From: Clostridium jeddahitimonense | Lineage (GTDB): Bacteria > Bacillota > Clostridia > Clostridiales > Clostridiaceae | Length of the DNA stretch: 64,000 bases | Direction of reading: 5' to 3' | NCBI GenBank assembly: GCA_000753455.2 | Contig: LM994670.1 | Location: forward strand, 1,245,815 to 1,309,814 | Shown: positions 1-9,120 of the stretch, piece after piece | How the letters are laid out: every line of letters starts with the position of its first letter | How positions within the stretch are numbered: the first letter of the stretch is position 1 | The notes under the pieces: generated by a model | The model's database searches: none | What the model was told of the DNA's origin: nothing | What the model saw: the letters and a program-made list of their open reading frames with translations, nothing else | Program-made: the position numbers and the translations under genes

Positions 1-1
1 T

Positions 2-808
2 TCAGCAGGACGTATATTAGGCTTAACTGCTGTTATATCAGCGTCATTATTACAATCAACTACTTATGCATCTAGAATGTATCCAGATTTAAAAGCATTA
101 CCACTAATTATTCCTTTTATTGTAGCTATGGTAGTGGGAGGAATCTTTGGAGCTATAAATGGATTTGGAGTAGCAAAGCTTAAGCTACATGCATTTATAA
201 TTACATTAGGAACACAACTTATAGCTTATGGTATAACTTGTATTTATGTAGATAGACCACCACTAGGAGCTCAACCAGTTGCTAACTTAGATGAAAGATA
301 TAGTAACTTTGTAAATGGTTCTTTAAGCATTGGTTCAGTAGATATACCATACTTAATATTCTATTTAGCAATAGCAGCTATTATTATGTGGTTTATATGG
401 AATAAGACTAAGCTAGGTAAAAATATGTTTGCTATAGGTGGAAATCCAGAGGCAGCTGCAGTTTCTGGTGTTAATATTGTAAAGAATATGATGATAATAT
501 TCATAATAGCAGGAGCACTTTATGGAGTTGCAGGATTCTTAGAAGCAGCAAGAGCTGGATCAACATCAACAATGACAGGATTTAACTATGAGCTTGACGC
601 TATATCAGCTTGCGTTGTTGGAGGGGTATCTTTCTCAGGCGGTGTTGGAACAATACCAGGAGTTTTAATCGGTGCAGTTTTATTACAAGTAATAAACTAT
701 GGTTTAAACTTCGTAGGAGTAAATGCTTATTGGCAATATATTATAAGAGGATTAATAATTATTATTGCGGTATCACTTGACGTAAGAAAATATTTAGCTA
801 AAAAATAA
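2..808 (+). CDS. mglC: Galactose/methyl-galactoside ABC permease MglC (3' part)
   Basis: Open from the first complete codon of the window to a TAA at 808, so the 5' end is missing; 268 residues are visible. The protein is a chain of hydrophobic segments typical of BPD_transp_2 sugar permeases, with the conserved stretches AGFLEAARAGS and ACVVGGVSFSGGVGT and the usual C-terminal end VSLDVRKY. It should form the membrane channel of a mgl/rbs-type importer. Galactose is inferred from the downstream galactose-binding lipoprotein and galM; ribose or another sugar cannot be excluded from the permease alone. Confidence 0.9.
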   Translation, partial: SAGRILGLTAVISASLLQSTTYASRMYPDLKALPLIIPFIVAMVVGGIFGAINGFGVAKLKLHAFIITLGTQLIAYGITCIYVDRPPLGAQPVANLDERYSNFVNGSLSIGSVDIPYLIFYLAIAAIIMWFIWNKTKLGKNMFAIGGNPEAAAVSGVNIVKNMMIIFIIAGALYGVAGFLEAARAGSTSTMTGFNYELDAISACVVGGVSFSGGVGTIPGVLIGAVLLQVINYGLNFVGVNAYWQYIIRGLIIIIAVSLDVRKYLAKK

Positions 809-855
809 TTTAATATAGAAAGACATATAAAAACTAAAATTAAGGGGGCAAGTTA

Positions 856-1011
856 ATGGAGACAGAAGAAATAAAAAATAATGAAGAAAAGAAAACCGTT
901 AGAGATACTCTATATGGAAGAATAGATGTCTCAGTTAATACAATGGATAAAGTAATAGCTGGACTTATGATAGCTCTTGTTGCTTCAATAATTTTAGGAG
1001 TTATAATATAA
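856..1011 (+). CDS. Small single-span membrane protein after mglC (51 aa)
   Basis: ATG with a good ribosome site (AGGGGGC, 6 bases upstream) follows mglC by 47 bases and lies before the operon terminator, so it is the last gene of the transporter operon. The peptide has a charged N-terminal half (METEEIKNNEEKK...) and one C-terminal membrane span (VIAGLMIALVASIILGVII). No family is recognised. Its place and topology suggest a small accessory subunit of the permease, but this is inference. Confidence 0.7.
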   Translation: METEEIKNNEEKKTVRDTLYGRIDVSVNTMDKVIAGLMIALVASIILGVII

Positions 1012-1019
1012 CATTAAAG

Positions 1020-1067
1020 ATCCCTAGTGGTATAGAAAATTTCTCTATATCGCTAGGGATTTTTTTG
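1020..1067 (+). terminator. Intrinsic terminator of the mgl operon
   Basis: The arms ATCCCTAG and CTAGGGAT enclose a partly paired interior and are followed by a run of seven T. It lies directly after the 51-residue gene. Confidence 0.9.
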
Positions 1068-1165
1068 TGCAAAAAAAACTGTAATGTGATATATTATAAT
1101 ATATGTAATATTATGGTGAAAGTATTTGGACAATTAAATTCATATTTGCAAGGGAGGAGATTCTT

Positions 1166-2770
1166 ATGAGTTTATATACTATTATGGTAGTTGATGATGA
1201 AGAAGAGATAAGACTTGGAATAATAAAGAAAATACAGTGGGAAGAGTATGGATTTAAGGTTATAGGTGATGCAGAAAATGGACAAGAGGCATTAGAAAAA
1301 GCAGAAAAACTTAGACCTGATATAGTTATGACAGATATTAAGATGCCATTTATGGATGGATTAGAATTAGGAAGAGAATTAACTAAAAAAATGCCTGAGA
1401 GTAAAATTATTATATTTTCAGGTTCAGATGATTTTGAATATGCTCAAAAAGCTATAAAGATTAATGTTATTGAGTATGTATTAAAACCAATAAATTCAAA
1501 TGAATTAATAGAAATATTAAAAAGATTAAAAGTTAAATTAGATAAAGAATATGATGAAAAAATAAATTTAGAAAGCCTTCATAATCATTATTTAGAAAGT
1601 TTGCCAATCTTAAGGGAACAGTTTTTAGCTTCTGTAATAGAGGGAAGACAAAATAAAGCAAGTTTCATAAGTGAATGTGATAAATTAGGGGTAGATTTAA
1701 AATGTAAACATTTAGCTGTATCTATAATTGAGGCGGAAAATGAAGAAGATAATTGTTCGAATTTAGAAAATAGAGAAGAGCATATTATTAATATTAGTAT
1801 AAAAAAACTATTAGAAGAAGAAATAAATAAATATTGTAGAACTACATCATTTATTTACTATGGTAAAGTAATTGGTGTTTCACTATTTGATAAAAGAGAA
1901 GATATTAAATTATTAATTGAAGGATTAACTAATTTTTCAAATATTTATAAAAAAATTCTTGGAATAAAGGTTTCAATAGGGTTAGGGAATATAGTTAATA
2001 GTCCGTATGAGTTAAATAGATCTTATATTGGAGCTCAAGATGCAGTAAATTACAAATTCTTATTTGGAACAGGAAAGGTAATTTATATTGGGGATGTAGA
2101 GCCTGATAAATATGTAGAATTAAAATTTACGGAGCAAGATGAACGTAAGCTATTAGATACAATAAAAGTTGCAGAAGAAATTGCAATTGAAGAATTAATA
2201 AGTAAATTATTTAAAAAAACTGAAGAGGTAGTACTGGATTTGGACAAGTATAAAATTTATTTGTTAGAGATAAATATAGCAATGATTAAACTTATCCAAA
2301 GTTATAATTTAGATATAAGTGATATTTATGGAGAAGGCTTTAATCCTTATAGTATAGTTGAGGATTTTAATTCTTTAGAGGAAGCAAAAAAATGGGTTAC
2401 TGATAAAGCTATAAAGATTAACTTAAATATAGGAAAAGAGAGAATGAACTCATCTAAATTATTAGTAGAAAAGGCTAAAGATTATATAAATAACAATTTT
2501 GCTGATTATGATTTATCTGTAGAGAAGTTGTGTGACTATCTTCATGTAAGTCCAACTTACTTTTCTACTATATTTAAAAGAGAAACTGAAATGAATTTTG
2601 TAAATTATCTTACTTCAGTACGATTAGAAGAAGCTTTAAGGCTATTAAAGACAACAGATGACAAGACATATATAATTGCTGCAAAAGTAGGATATCAAGA
2701 AGCAAACTATTTTAGTTATGTATTTAAAAGAAAGTATGGAATTGCTCCATCTAGATATAGAAGGAATTAA
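1166..2770 (+). CDS. YesN-type response regulator with AraC DNA-binding domain
   Basis: 534 residues. The N-terminal receiver domain (about 1-120) has the acidic pair D10-D11, phospho-acceptor D57 in TDIKMP and K107 in the VLKP motif. A long middle region follows, then an AraC/XylS helix-turn-helix pair at about 430-534 (LCDYLHVSPTYFSTIFKRE, then YFSYVFKRKYGIAPSRYR). Start ATG follows GGGAGGAG. It is 3 bases upstream of the kinase gene and is its cognate regulator. It presumably activates the adjacent galactose uptake genes when phosphorylated; the target promoters are not shown by sequence. Confidence 0.93.
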   Translation: MSLYTIMVVDDEEEIRLGIIKKIQWEEYGFKVIGDAENGQEALEKAEKLRPDIVMTDIKMPFMDGLELGRELTKKMPESKIIIFSGSDDFEYAQKAIKINVIEYVLKPINSNELIEILKRLKVKLDKEYDEKINLESLHNHYLESLPILREQFLASVIEGRQNKASFISECDKLGVDLKCKHLAVSIIEAENEEDNCSNLENREEHIINISIKKLLEEEINKYCRTTSFIYYGKVIGVSLFDKREDIKLLIEGLTNFSNIYKKILGIKVSIGLGNIVNSPYELNRSYIGAQDAVNYKFLFGTGKVIYIGDVEPDKYVELKFTEQDERKLLDTIKVAEEIAIEELISKLFKKTEEVVLDLDKYKIYLLEINIAMIKLIQSYNLDISDIYGEGFNPYSIVEDFNSLEEAKKWVTDKAIKINLNIGKERMNSSKLLVEKAKDYINNNFADYDLSVEKLCDYLHVSPTYFSTIFKRETEMNFVNYLTSVRLEEALRLLKTTDDKTYIIAAKVGYQEANYFSYVFKRKYGIAPSRYRRN

Positions 2771-2773
2771 AAT

Positions 2774-4579
2774 ATGAAAAGAATTTTAAACTTTCTATTA
2801 GAAAAAATAAGAGATAGATATGATCATGCTAGTATTAGGTACATTATTTCATTTTCATTTACTGTTATTGCAGTAGTAGGGATGCTAATTGTCGGAGTAT
2901 CATTTTATTTGAAGTCTATACACACAACAGAAACTATAGTTTTAGAAAATAATAAGGCGATGATAGAACAAGTAAATTTGAACTTAGATAGTTATTTACG
3001 TAATATGATGAAAGTATCTGATGGAATATATTATAACGTAATAAAAAGAAAAGATTTGGCAACTGAAAATATAGATAAAGAAATGGATCTCCTATATGAA
3101 ACTAATAAAAGTTCGCTTGTTAGTATTTGTTTGTTTTCTGAATATGGAGAAGTAATAGCAGCATCACCTATTGCTCAATTAAAAAGTTCTATAGATCCAA
3201 GAAATAGTGAATGGTTTATTAGCGCAGTAGATAGAAGAGAAAATTTGCATTTTTCCACTCCTCATGTACAGAATTTATTTGTAGATAACAACTATAAATA
3301 TAGGTGGGTAGTTTCATTAAGCAGATCTGTAGAGCTTACTTATGATGGAAAGATAGTTCCAGGAGTTTTACTGGTTGATATGAACTTTAGTGGGATTGAA
3401 CAAATATGTAAAAATATAGATATGGGTAAGTCAGGATATGTTTATCTCATAGATGGAAATGGTGAGATAATATATCATCCTAGGCAACAACTAATTTATT
3501 CAAATTTAATTCAAGAAAATACAAAGGAAAGTGCTACTTATGAAGATGGAAATCATATTGAAGAGTTCTTAGGTGAAAAAAGAATAATAACTGTAAAAAC
3601 AGTAGGATATACAGGATGGAAAATAGTTGGGGTAAAACCAATGAATGAACTTTCAAAAAATTATATTCAAGTTGGCATATTCGCTATTTTTATATTGATT
3701 GCAGTAATTTTTATTCTTGTAGCAGTTAATATCTTTGTATCAACTAGAATTACAAGTCCTATAAGGTCTTTAGAGAAGTCAGTAAATGACTTAGAAAATG
3801 GTATAATGGATGTAGATATTTCTATAAAAGGGTCTCCAGAAATAAAGCATTTAGGCAAAGCTATAAAATCAATGGTTAAAAATATGAGAAAGCTTATGGA
3901 CGATATAGTCGTTGAGCAAGAAGCTAAAAGAAAAAGCGAATTAAACGCCTTACAAGCGCAAATTAACCCACATTTTTTATATAATACTTTGGATTCAATT
4001 ATATGGATGATAGAAAATGAGAAATACGATGGCGCTGTAGTTATGGTTACTGCACTAGCAAGGCTTTTTAGAATAAGTTTAAGCAAGGGAAAAAATATAA
4101 TATCTTTAAGAGATGAGTTAGAGCATGCTAAAAACTACCTAACTATACAAAATATAAGGTATAAGAATAGATTTGATTATTATATTGAAGCAGATGAATC
4201 TATATTAGATTTAGCATGTATAAAGCTAGTAATTCAGCCGCTGATTGAAAATGCTATATATCATGGTATGGAATTCATGTATGGAGATGGAGAAATAGTA
4301 GTAAAAGCATACACAAAAAATGAAACCCTATACATAGATATAATCGATAATGGATTAGGAATGACGGAGGAGGCTGTAAATAAACTGCTTACTAATGAGA
4401 GCAACTCGAAAAAAGGTTCTGGTATAGGATTGAGAAATGTTAACGAAAGAATAAAGCTTTATTTTGGAATTGATTATGGATTAGATATATATAGTGAGCC
4501 TGATGAAGGAACAACTATTAGAATTCGTATGCCTAAAATAACTTATAGTGAATATTTATTGAAGGAGGAAAATAGATGA
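2774..4579 (+). CDS. YesM/LytS-type sensor histidine kinase
   Basis: 601 residues: N-terminal membrane span (about 22-45), extracellular Cache-like sensor region (about 50-290), second span (about 300-325), HAMP linker, His_kinase domain with QINPHFLYNTLD (phospho-acceptor H400), and an HATPase_c domain with IENAIYHG and DNGLGM motifs. It is paired with the response regulator 3 bases upstream and overlaps the next gene, a membrane-anchored sugar-binding protein, by 4 bases (ATGA). Tight coupling of the three points to one sensory complex. Confidence 0.93.
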   Translation: MKRILNFLLEKIRDRYDHASIRYIISFSFTVIAVVGMLIVGVSFYLKSIHTTETIVLENNKAMIEQVNLNLDSYLRNMMKVSDGIYYNVIKRKDLATENIDKEMDLLYETNKSSLVSICLFSEYGEVIAASPIAQLKSSIDPRNSEWFISAVDRRENLHFSTPHVQNLFVDNNYKYRWVVSLSRSVELTYDGKIVPGVLLVDMNFSGIEQICKNIDMGKSGYVYLIDGNGEIIYHPRQQLIYSNLIQENTKESATYEDGNHIEEFLGEKRIITVKTVGYTGWKIVGVKPMNELSKNYIQVGIFAIFILIAVIFILVAVNIFVSTRITSPIRSLEKSVNDLENGIMDVDISIKGSPEIKHLGKAIKSMVKNMRKLMDDIVVEQEAKRKSELNALQAQINPHFLYNTLDSIIWMIENEKYDGAVVMVTALARLFRISLSKGKNIISLRDELEHAKNYLTIQNIRYKNRFDYYIEADESILDLACIKLVIQPLIENAIYHGMEFMYGDGEIVVKAYTKNETLYIDIIDNGLGMTEEAVNKLLTNESNSKKGSGIGLRNVNERIKLYFGIDYGLDIYSEPDEGTTIRIRMPKITYSEYLLKEENR

Positions 4580-5553
4580 GAGTAAGAAAAAAACAGTACT
4601 TAATACTTGCAATATTGATTTCAAGTCTATTTTTCTTAATTATATTAAGTAAGAATTTTATCTATGAAGAGGATAATAAGGTGTATAGAATTTCAGTTAT
4701 TATACGAGGAAAAAATAGTGAGAGTTGGATGATAACAAAAGAGGGGATTGACCAAGCCGCACTTGATATGAATGTAGATATAAGCTTTATTACTTTATCA
4801 GAGGAAAATAATCTAGAAGAACAAGAAAAATTAATAAAAAGGGAGATAGATGATGGTGTTGATGCTCTTATAATTGCGCCTGTTGATTCAGAAAAGATGT
4901 CGAATGCTATAAAAAGTGCTAAAGAAAAGGTACCAGTTGTTTTAATAGACTCAACAATTCAAGGAATGAAGCAAATTCCTTATGTTTCTTGTGATAATTA
5001 TTTATTAGGAAAAAGCTTGGCAGATGAGGTAATACGATCAGGCAATTATAGGAAAAATATTGCTATTATTAATAGCGATACAAGCTATAGTAGTATAGGA
5101 GATAGGTATAGAGGGTTTGAGGAAGTAATTAAAGAAAGCAAAAATAAGTATGAACTATGGGATATAAGCGGTGATACTATAAATGGCACTGAATATATAC
5201 AAAAAATGGTTAAAGAGAAAGATATAGATATACTAGTCGCTCTAGAACCATCTACCCTGGAAGTATTAGCTCAAGCTAAAAAGGAATTAATCTTAGGATA
5301 TGAAGAGGCTAATAATATAGAAATATATGGGGTAGGTAGTACTAGTAAGATAATAGCTTTGCTGGAGGAACATGTAATAAACTCTATTATAGTACAGAAT
5401 GAATTTAATGTAGGCTATTTATGTGTACAGGCAGCTGTAGATCTTATAAAAGGTGAAAAAATAAATAATAAAAATATTGATTTTTCAGTTATATCAAATA
5501 TAAATATGTATTCGGATGAAAATCAAAGATTGTTATTTCCGTTTGTTAGATAG
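4576..5553 (+). CDS. Membrane-anchored periplasmic-binding-protein-like sugar sensor
   Basis: 325 residues: a short positive N-terminus, one membrane span (about 8-27), no lipobox cysteine, then a ribose/galactose-type type-1 periplasmic binding fold (IAPVDSEKMSNAIKSAKE, VPVVLIDS, IAIINSDTS). The ATG overlaps the kinase stop. Such proteins anchored next to a LytS/YesM kinase are known as ligand sensors (XylFII of the C. beijerinckii xylose system), so this is probably the sugar-sensing subunit rather than a transport component. The ligand is inferred to be galactose from context. Confidence 0.8.
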   Translation: MRVRKKQYLILAILISSLFFLIILSKNFIYEEDNKVYRISVIIRGKNSESWMITKEGIDQAALDMNVDISFITLSEENNLEEQEKLIKREIDDGVDALIIAPVDSEKMSNAIKSAKEKVPVVLIDSTIQGMKQIPYVSCDNYLLGKSLADEVIRSGNYRKNIAIINSDTSYSSIGDRYRGFEEVIKESKNKYELWDISGDTINGTEYIQKMVKEKDIDILVALEPSTLEVLAQAKKELILGYEEANNIEIYGVGSTSKIIALLEEHVINSIIVQNEFNVGYLCVQAAVDLIKGEKINNKNIDFSVISNINMYSDENQRLLFPFVR

Positions 5554-5586
5554 TATTATTATATACAATTATGAGGGGGAATTAAT

Positions 5587-6621
5587 ATGGGGAAAATGAG
5601 GGTATCGTCTACGTTTGTAGCTATTATATTTATGGTTAATTACTTGGTTGGTTGTACAAATAATAATGAAGTTTATAACAACGTAGAGGAAATTAAAATT
5701 GGGGTAACAGTATATAAAGAAGATGATAAGTTTATATCAACAATAACCAATAATATATTAGAGTTAGCTAAAAAGAAAGAGAAAGAGGAAAATGTAAAAA
5801 TAACAATAGATATATTAGATGCGAAAGAGAATTTGGCAAATCAATGTAATCAAGTTGATAAATTTATTTTAAATAATTATGATGTTATTTGCGTAAATAT
5901 TGTTGATAGAACTTCTGCTGCAACTATAATAGATAAAGCAAAGAGTAGTAATACACCAATTATATTTTTTAATAGGGAACCAGTTGAAGAAGATATGAGA
6001 AGATGGAAGGATGTATATTATGTTGGTGCTGAAGCGGAAAAATCAGGAGAGCTTCAAGGTAGCTTAATAATTGATAAGTATACAAGTGATAAATCAGAGA
6101 TAGATAAAAATGGTGATGGAAAAATACAATATGTAATGTTAGAAGGAGAACATGGACATCAAGACACAGCCATTAGAACCGAATATAGTATTAAAACAAT
6201 TGTTCAAAATGGAATTGAGGTGGAAAAGCTTGCAGATGATACAGCAAATTGGGAATTTGCTCAAGCAAAGTCTAAAATGACAGGCTGGATAAAAGAATTT
6301 GGAAGTGAAATAGAGGTTGTTTTTAGTAATAATGATGATATGGCATTAGGAGCAATTGAGGCGTTGAAAGAGGCTGAAATTAATAATGTAATTGTAGTGG
6401 GAGTAGATGGTGTTACAGAGGCTTTAGAAGCAGTGAAAAATGATGAAATGTTAGGGACTGTAATTAGTAATTCTATAGCACAGGCAGAAGGGATTTTTAA
6501 TATTGCATATTCAAAAGCCACAAATGGAGACTTGAGTGATGTAGAAGGACTTGAAGGTAAATATATAAAAACTAAGCATATTAAGATAGATAAGAATAAT
6601 GTAGATGTATACTTAAAGTAA
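5587..6621 (+). CDS. mglB: Galactose/glucose-binding lipoprotein (MglB-like)
   Basis: 344 residues. Signal peptide with lipobox LVGC (C23), then a type-1 periplasmic binding fold. A calcium-binding loop DKNGDGKIQ (173-181) matches the EF-hand-like loop diagnostic of galactose-binding protein, and FSNNDDMALGA plus VVGVDGV match its sugar-contact segments. GGGGG ribosome site. It lies 33 bases after the anchored sensor and before galM. It could be a second receptor for the mgl permease, whose own receptor gene probably lies upstream of the window, or a presenter of galactose to the sensor. Confidence 0.88.
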   Translation: MGKMRVSSTFVAIIFMVNYLVGCTNNNEVYNNVEEIKIGVTVYKEDDKFISTITNNILELAKKKEKEENVKITIDILDAKENLANQCNQVDKFILNNYDVICVNIVDRTSAATIIDKAKSSNTPIIFFNREPVEEDMRRWKDVYYVGAEAEKSGELQGSLIIDKYTSDKSEIDKNGDGKIQYVMLEGEHGHQDTAIRTEYSIKTIVQNGIEVEKLADDTANWEFAQAKSKMTGWIKEFGSEIEVVFSNNDDMALGAIEALKEAEINNVIVVGVDGVTEALEAVKNDEMLGTVISNSIAQAEGIFNIAYSKATNGDLSDVEGLEGKYIKTKHIKIDKNNVDVYLK

Positions 6622-6644
6622 AAAAATGATAACTTAAGAATTTT

Positions 6645-6682
6645 AATAATTATACTATATGTAATATGGTATAATTATTTTT
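6645..6682 (+). other. AT-rich inverted repeat between mglB and galM
   Basis: Perfect 11-base arms AATAATTATAC and GTATAATTATT with a 13-base loop, followed by five T. It could be a weak terminator or attenuator. The right arm also contains a TATAAT, so it may be promoter sequence for galM. Confidence 0.4.
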
Positions 6683-6704
6683 ATAATGGTTTAGGAGGTA
6701 TAAT

Positions 6705-7748
6705 ATGGAGATTTTTGAAAAGGTTTTAGGAATTTCAAATAATAAAGAGGTTATTTGCTATAGTATATCAAATTCTAAAGGTATAGAGGTTAAAATACTG
6801 AATTATGGTGGGATAATAACTGATATACTAACTCCAGATAGGAATAATAAAAGAGAGAATATAGTACTTAAGTATAAGAATTGGGAAAGCTATATTGACA
6901 ATACATCATATTTAGGTGCCTTAATAGGGAGAACTGGAGGCAGAATTTGCAATGGAGAAGTTTATTTAGGCGACAAAAAGTTAGTTTTAAGCAAAAATTA
7001 CAATCCAAATCAAGGACATGGAGGCAGTGAAGGATTTAATAAAAAGTTTTATGAGGTTAAATGTGAAATATTACAAAATGAAGCCTATGTTGAATTAAGT
7101 AGAACAAGTCCTGATATGGAAGAAAATTACCCGGGGAATCTTGAAGTTAAAGTAAAATATATTTTAACAGAAGATAATGAGTTAAAGATAAATTATTATG
7201 GAAAAAGTGATAAAGACACATTAGTAAATATGACAAACCATAGTTATTTCAATTTAAGTGGTAATGGAAAAGAAGATATACTAAATCATGATTTATATAT
7301 AAAGAGTAAAAGTATAGTTGAACTAAATGAAAATCAAGCCCCAACTGGATTGCTTATGTTTATAGAAGGAACGGAGTATGACTTTACAACTAGTAAGAAG
7401 ATAGGAAAAGATATAAATGGAAATCATCCTCAATTAATAAATGGTAAAGGATATGATATTCCTTGGTATCTTGAAGAAGGAGATGGAGCAGACCTTGAGC
7501 TTTATGATGAAGCTACAGGAAGGGTTTTGGAAGTTTATACAGATAGAAAATCTATAGTTATATATACTCACAATTATCCAGATGATGAAGTTTTAGAAAA
7601 TAATAAGTCAGGGCAATGGAGATATGGAGTTGCTATAGAACCTCAAAATCCACCAATTGGAGTTGACTCTTGTTTTGTGGAAGATTCAATTTTAAAAGAA
7701 GGAGAAGAATATGTAAGTCAAACGGTATACAAATTTGAAGTTAGATAG
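6705..7748 (+). CDS. galM: Aldose 1-epimerase (galactose mutarotase)
   Basis: 347 residues, the normal family length. Substrate and catalytic residues are visible: H105 in QGHGGSEGF, H179 in NMTNHSYFNLSG (acid), and E312 in AIEPQNPP (base). It interconverts beta- and alpha-galactose before galactokinase, in the cytoplasm. GGAGG ribosome site. It closes the galactose block and supports galactose as the substrate of the upstream transporter and sensor. No galK, galT or galE is within the window. Confidence 0.95.
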   Translation: MEIFEKVLGISNNKEVICYSISNSKGIEVKILNYGGIITDILTPDRNNKRENIVLKYKNWESYIDNTSYLGALIGRTGGRICNGEVYLGDKKLVLSKNYNPNQGHGGSEGFNKKFYEVKCEILQNEAYVELSRTSPDMEENYPGNLEVKVKYILTEDNELKINYYGKSDKDTLVNMTNHSYFNLSGNGKEDILNHDLYIKSKSIVELNENQAPTGLLMFIEGTEYDFTTSKKIGKDINGNHPQLINGKGYDIPWYLEEGDGADLELYDEATGRVLEVYTDRKSIVIYTHNYPDDEVLENNKSGQWRYGVAIEPQNPPIGVDSCFVEDSILKEGEEYVSQTVYKFEVR

Positions 7749-7827
7749 AATGGTTATAGGAACAAATTATGTTATTTGGATAATATTACAAAAATTATGT
7801 TTAATATTTGTAAATAGTGTATATAGA

Positions 7828-7841
7828 TGAAAACAGTTTCA
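7828..7841 (+). promoter_or_regulatory. cre-like catabolite repression site
   Basis: TGAAAACAGTTTCA fits the CcpA consensus TGWAAACGNTNNCA with one mismatch (G to A at position 8) and is nearly palindromic. It lies 48 bases upstream of the multi-sugar ABC ATPase start. Confidence 0.55.
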
Positions 7842-7889
7842 AGGTGTACAATTTAAGTATATTGAGAAACAATAGTGGAGGGGTTAAAA

Positions 7890-8999
7890 ATGGCAAATTT
7901 ATCATTAAAACATATTTATAAAGTTTATCAAGGAGATGTAACTGCGGTTAAAGACTTTAATCTTGAAATTGAAGATAAAGAATTTATAGTTTTCGTTGGA
8001 CCATCAGGATGTGGTAAGTCAACAACATTAAGAATGATTGCAGGATTAGAAGATATTTCACAAGGTGAATTATATATCGGAGATAAATTAGTAAATGATG
8101 TAGAACCAAAGGAAAGAGATATAGCAATGGTATTCCAAAACTATGCGTTATATCCACACATGTCAGTTTACGACAATATGGCATTTGCTTTAAAGCTAAG
8201 AAAGGTTCCAAAGGCTGAAATAGAAGAAAAGGTTCATGAAGCCGCAAGAATACTTGATATTGAACATCTTCTAAAGAGAAAGCCAAAGGCTTTATCAGGA
8301 GGGCAAAGACAAAGAGTTGCATTAGGAAGAGCTATTGTAAGAAATCCAAAGGTATTCTTAATGGACGAGCCTCTATCAAACCTTGATGCTAAGCTAAGAG
8401 TTCAAATGAGAACAGAAATAATTAAATTATATAGAAAATTAGAAACTACTTTTATATATGTAACGCATGACCAAGTAGAAGCTATGACTATGGGTACAAG
8501 AATAGTTGTTATGAAAGATGGGGTTATACAACAAGTTGATACTCCACAAAATATATACAATAACCCAGCAAATCTTTTCGTAGCAGGATTTATAGGAAGT
8601 CCTCAAATGAACTTCTTAAATGGAACTATCGAAAATGATGGAGATGGATTAGTAGCTGTATTTAATGGAAATAGAATAGAAATTCCTGCTGAAAAAGCTA
8701 AAGTATTGAAAGCAGATGGATATGTTGGTAAGGAAGTTATTTTCGGAATAAGACCAGAACACATAAGTGATAAAGATGAGTTAATTCAAGCTAATCCTCA
8801 TAGTGTAATAAATGGTAATGTAGAGGTTATTGAGCTTATGGGAGCTGAAAGCTATATTTATACAAAATGTGGTGACTCTAATATGAACGTAAGAGTTGAA
8901 GGAACAACATCTTTAAAAATTGGACAAGAAGCTAAATTATTCTTAGATTCTAACCAGTTACATGTATTTAATAAAGAAACAGAATTAAAAGTAGTTTAA
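7890..8999 (+). CDS. msmX: Multiple-sugar ABC transporter ATPase (MsmX/UgpC family)
   Basis: 369 residues. Walker A GPSGCGKST near residue 37, signature LSGGQRQRVALGRA, Walker B VFLMDEPLSNLDAKL and the switch histidine in YVTHDQ are all present, then a C-terminal OB (TOBE) domain binding regulatory signals. The ATG at 7890 is chosen because GTGGAGGGG precedes it; an in-frame GTG at 7875 lies in that ribosome site. No permease genes are adjacent, as is usual for this shared ATPase that energises several CUT1 sugar importers. A cre-like site upstream suggests CcpA control. Confidence 0.95.
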   Translation: MANLSLKHIYKVYQGDVTAVKDFNLEIEDKEFIVFVGPSGCGKSTTLRMIAGLEDISQGELYIGDKLVNDVEPKERDIAMVFQNYALYPHMSVYDNMAFALKLRKVPKAEIEEKVHEAARILDIEHLLKRKPKALSGGQRQRVALGRAIVRNPKVFLMDEPLSNLDAKLRVQMRTEIIKLYRKLETTFIYVTHDQVEAMTMGTRIVVMKDGVIQQVDTPQNIYNNPANLFVAGFIGSPQMNFLNGTIENDGDGLVAVFNGNRIEIPAEKAKVLKADGYVGKEVIFGIRPEHISDKDELIQANPHSVINGNVEVIELMGAESYIYTKCGDSNMNVRVEGTTSLKIGQEAKLFLDSNQLHVFNKETELKVV

Positions 9000-9004
9000 T
9001 TAAC

Positions 9005-9061
9005 TGACAATCAAAATTTCACCCACGGGGCGCACATGTAATTTTGTTATTGGAAGTTACT
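9005..9061 (+). repeat. Intergenic element copy A (hairpin plus conserved 3' box)
   Basis: TGACAAT, then arms CAAAATT (9012-9018) and AATTTTG (9040-9046) enclosing a GC-rich core CACCCACGGGGCG, then TATTGGAAGTTACT. The flanking boxes recur before malQ at 11323-11361. The hairpin may also terminate the ATPase transcript. Confidence 0.45.
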
Positions 9062-9120
9062 CATTCGACATAAGGAGAAGGAGTTTAATTATAAAATAAA
9101 AGACACTTTGAGGTGATTTT

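Noticed and set aside
3667..4086. Open frame on the - strand inside the histidine kinase gene
   Set aside because: It has no ribosome site or family and lies opposite a strongly conserved kinase core, so it is a shadow frame.
7984..8322. 112-codon open frame on the - strand in the ABC ATPase gene
   Set aside because: It is antisense to the Walker A to signature region and has no features of its own.
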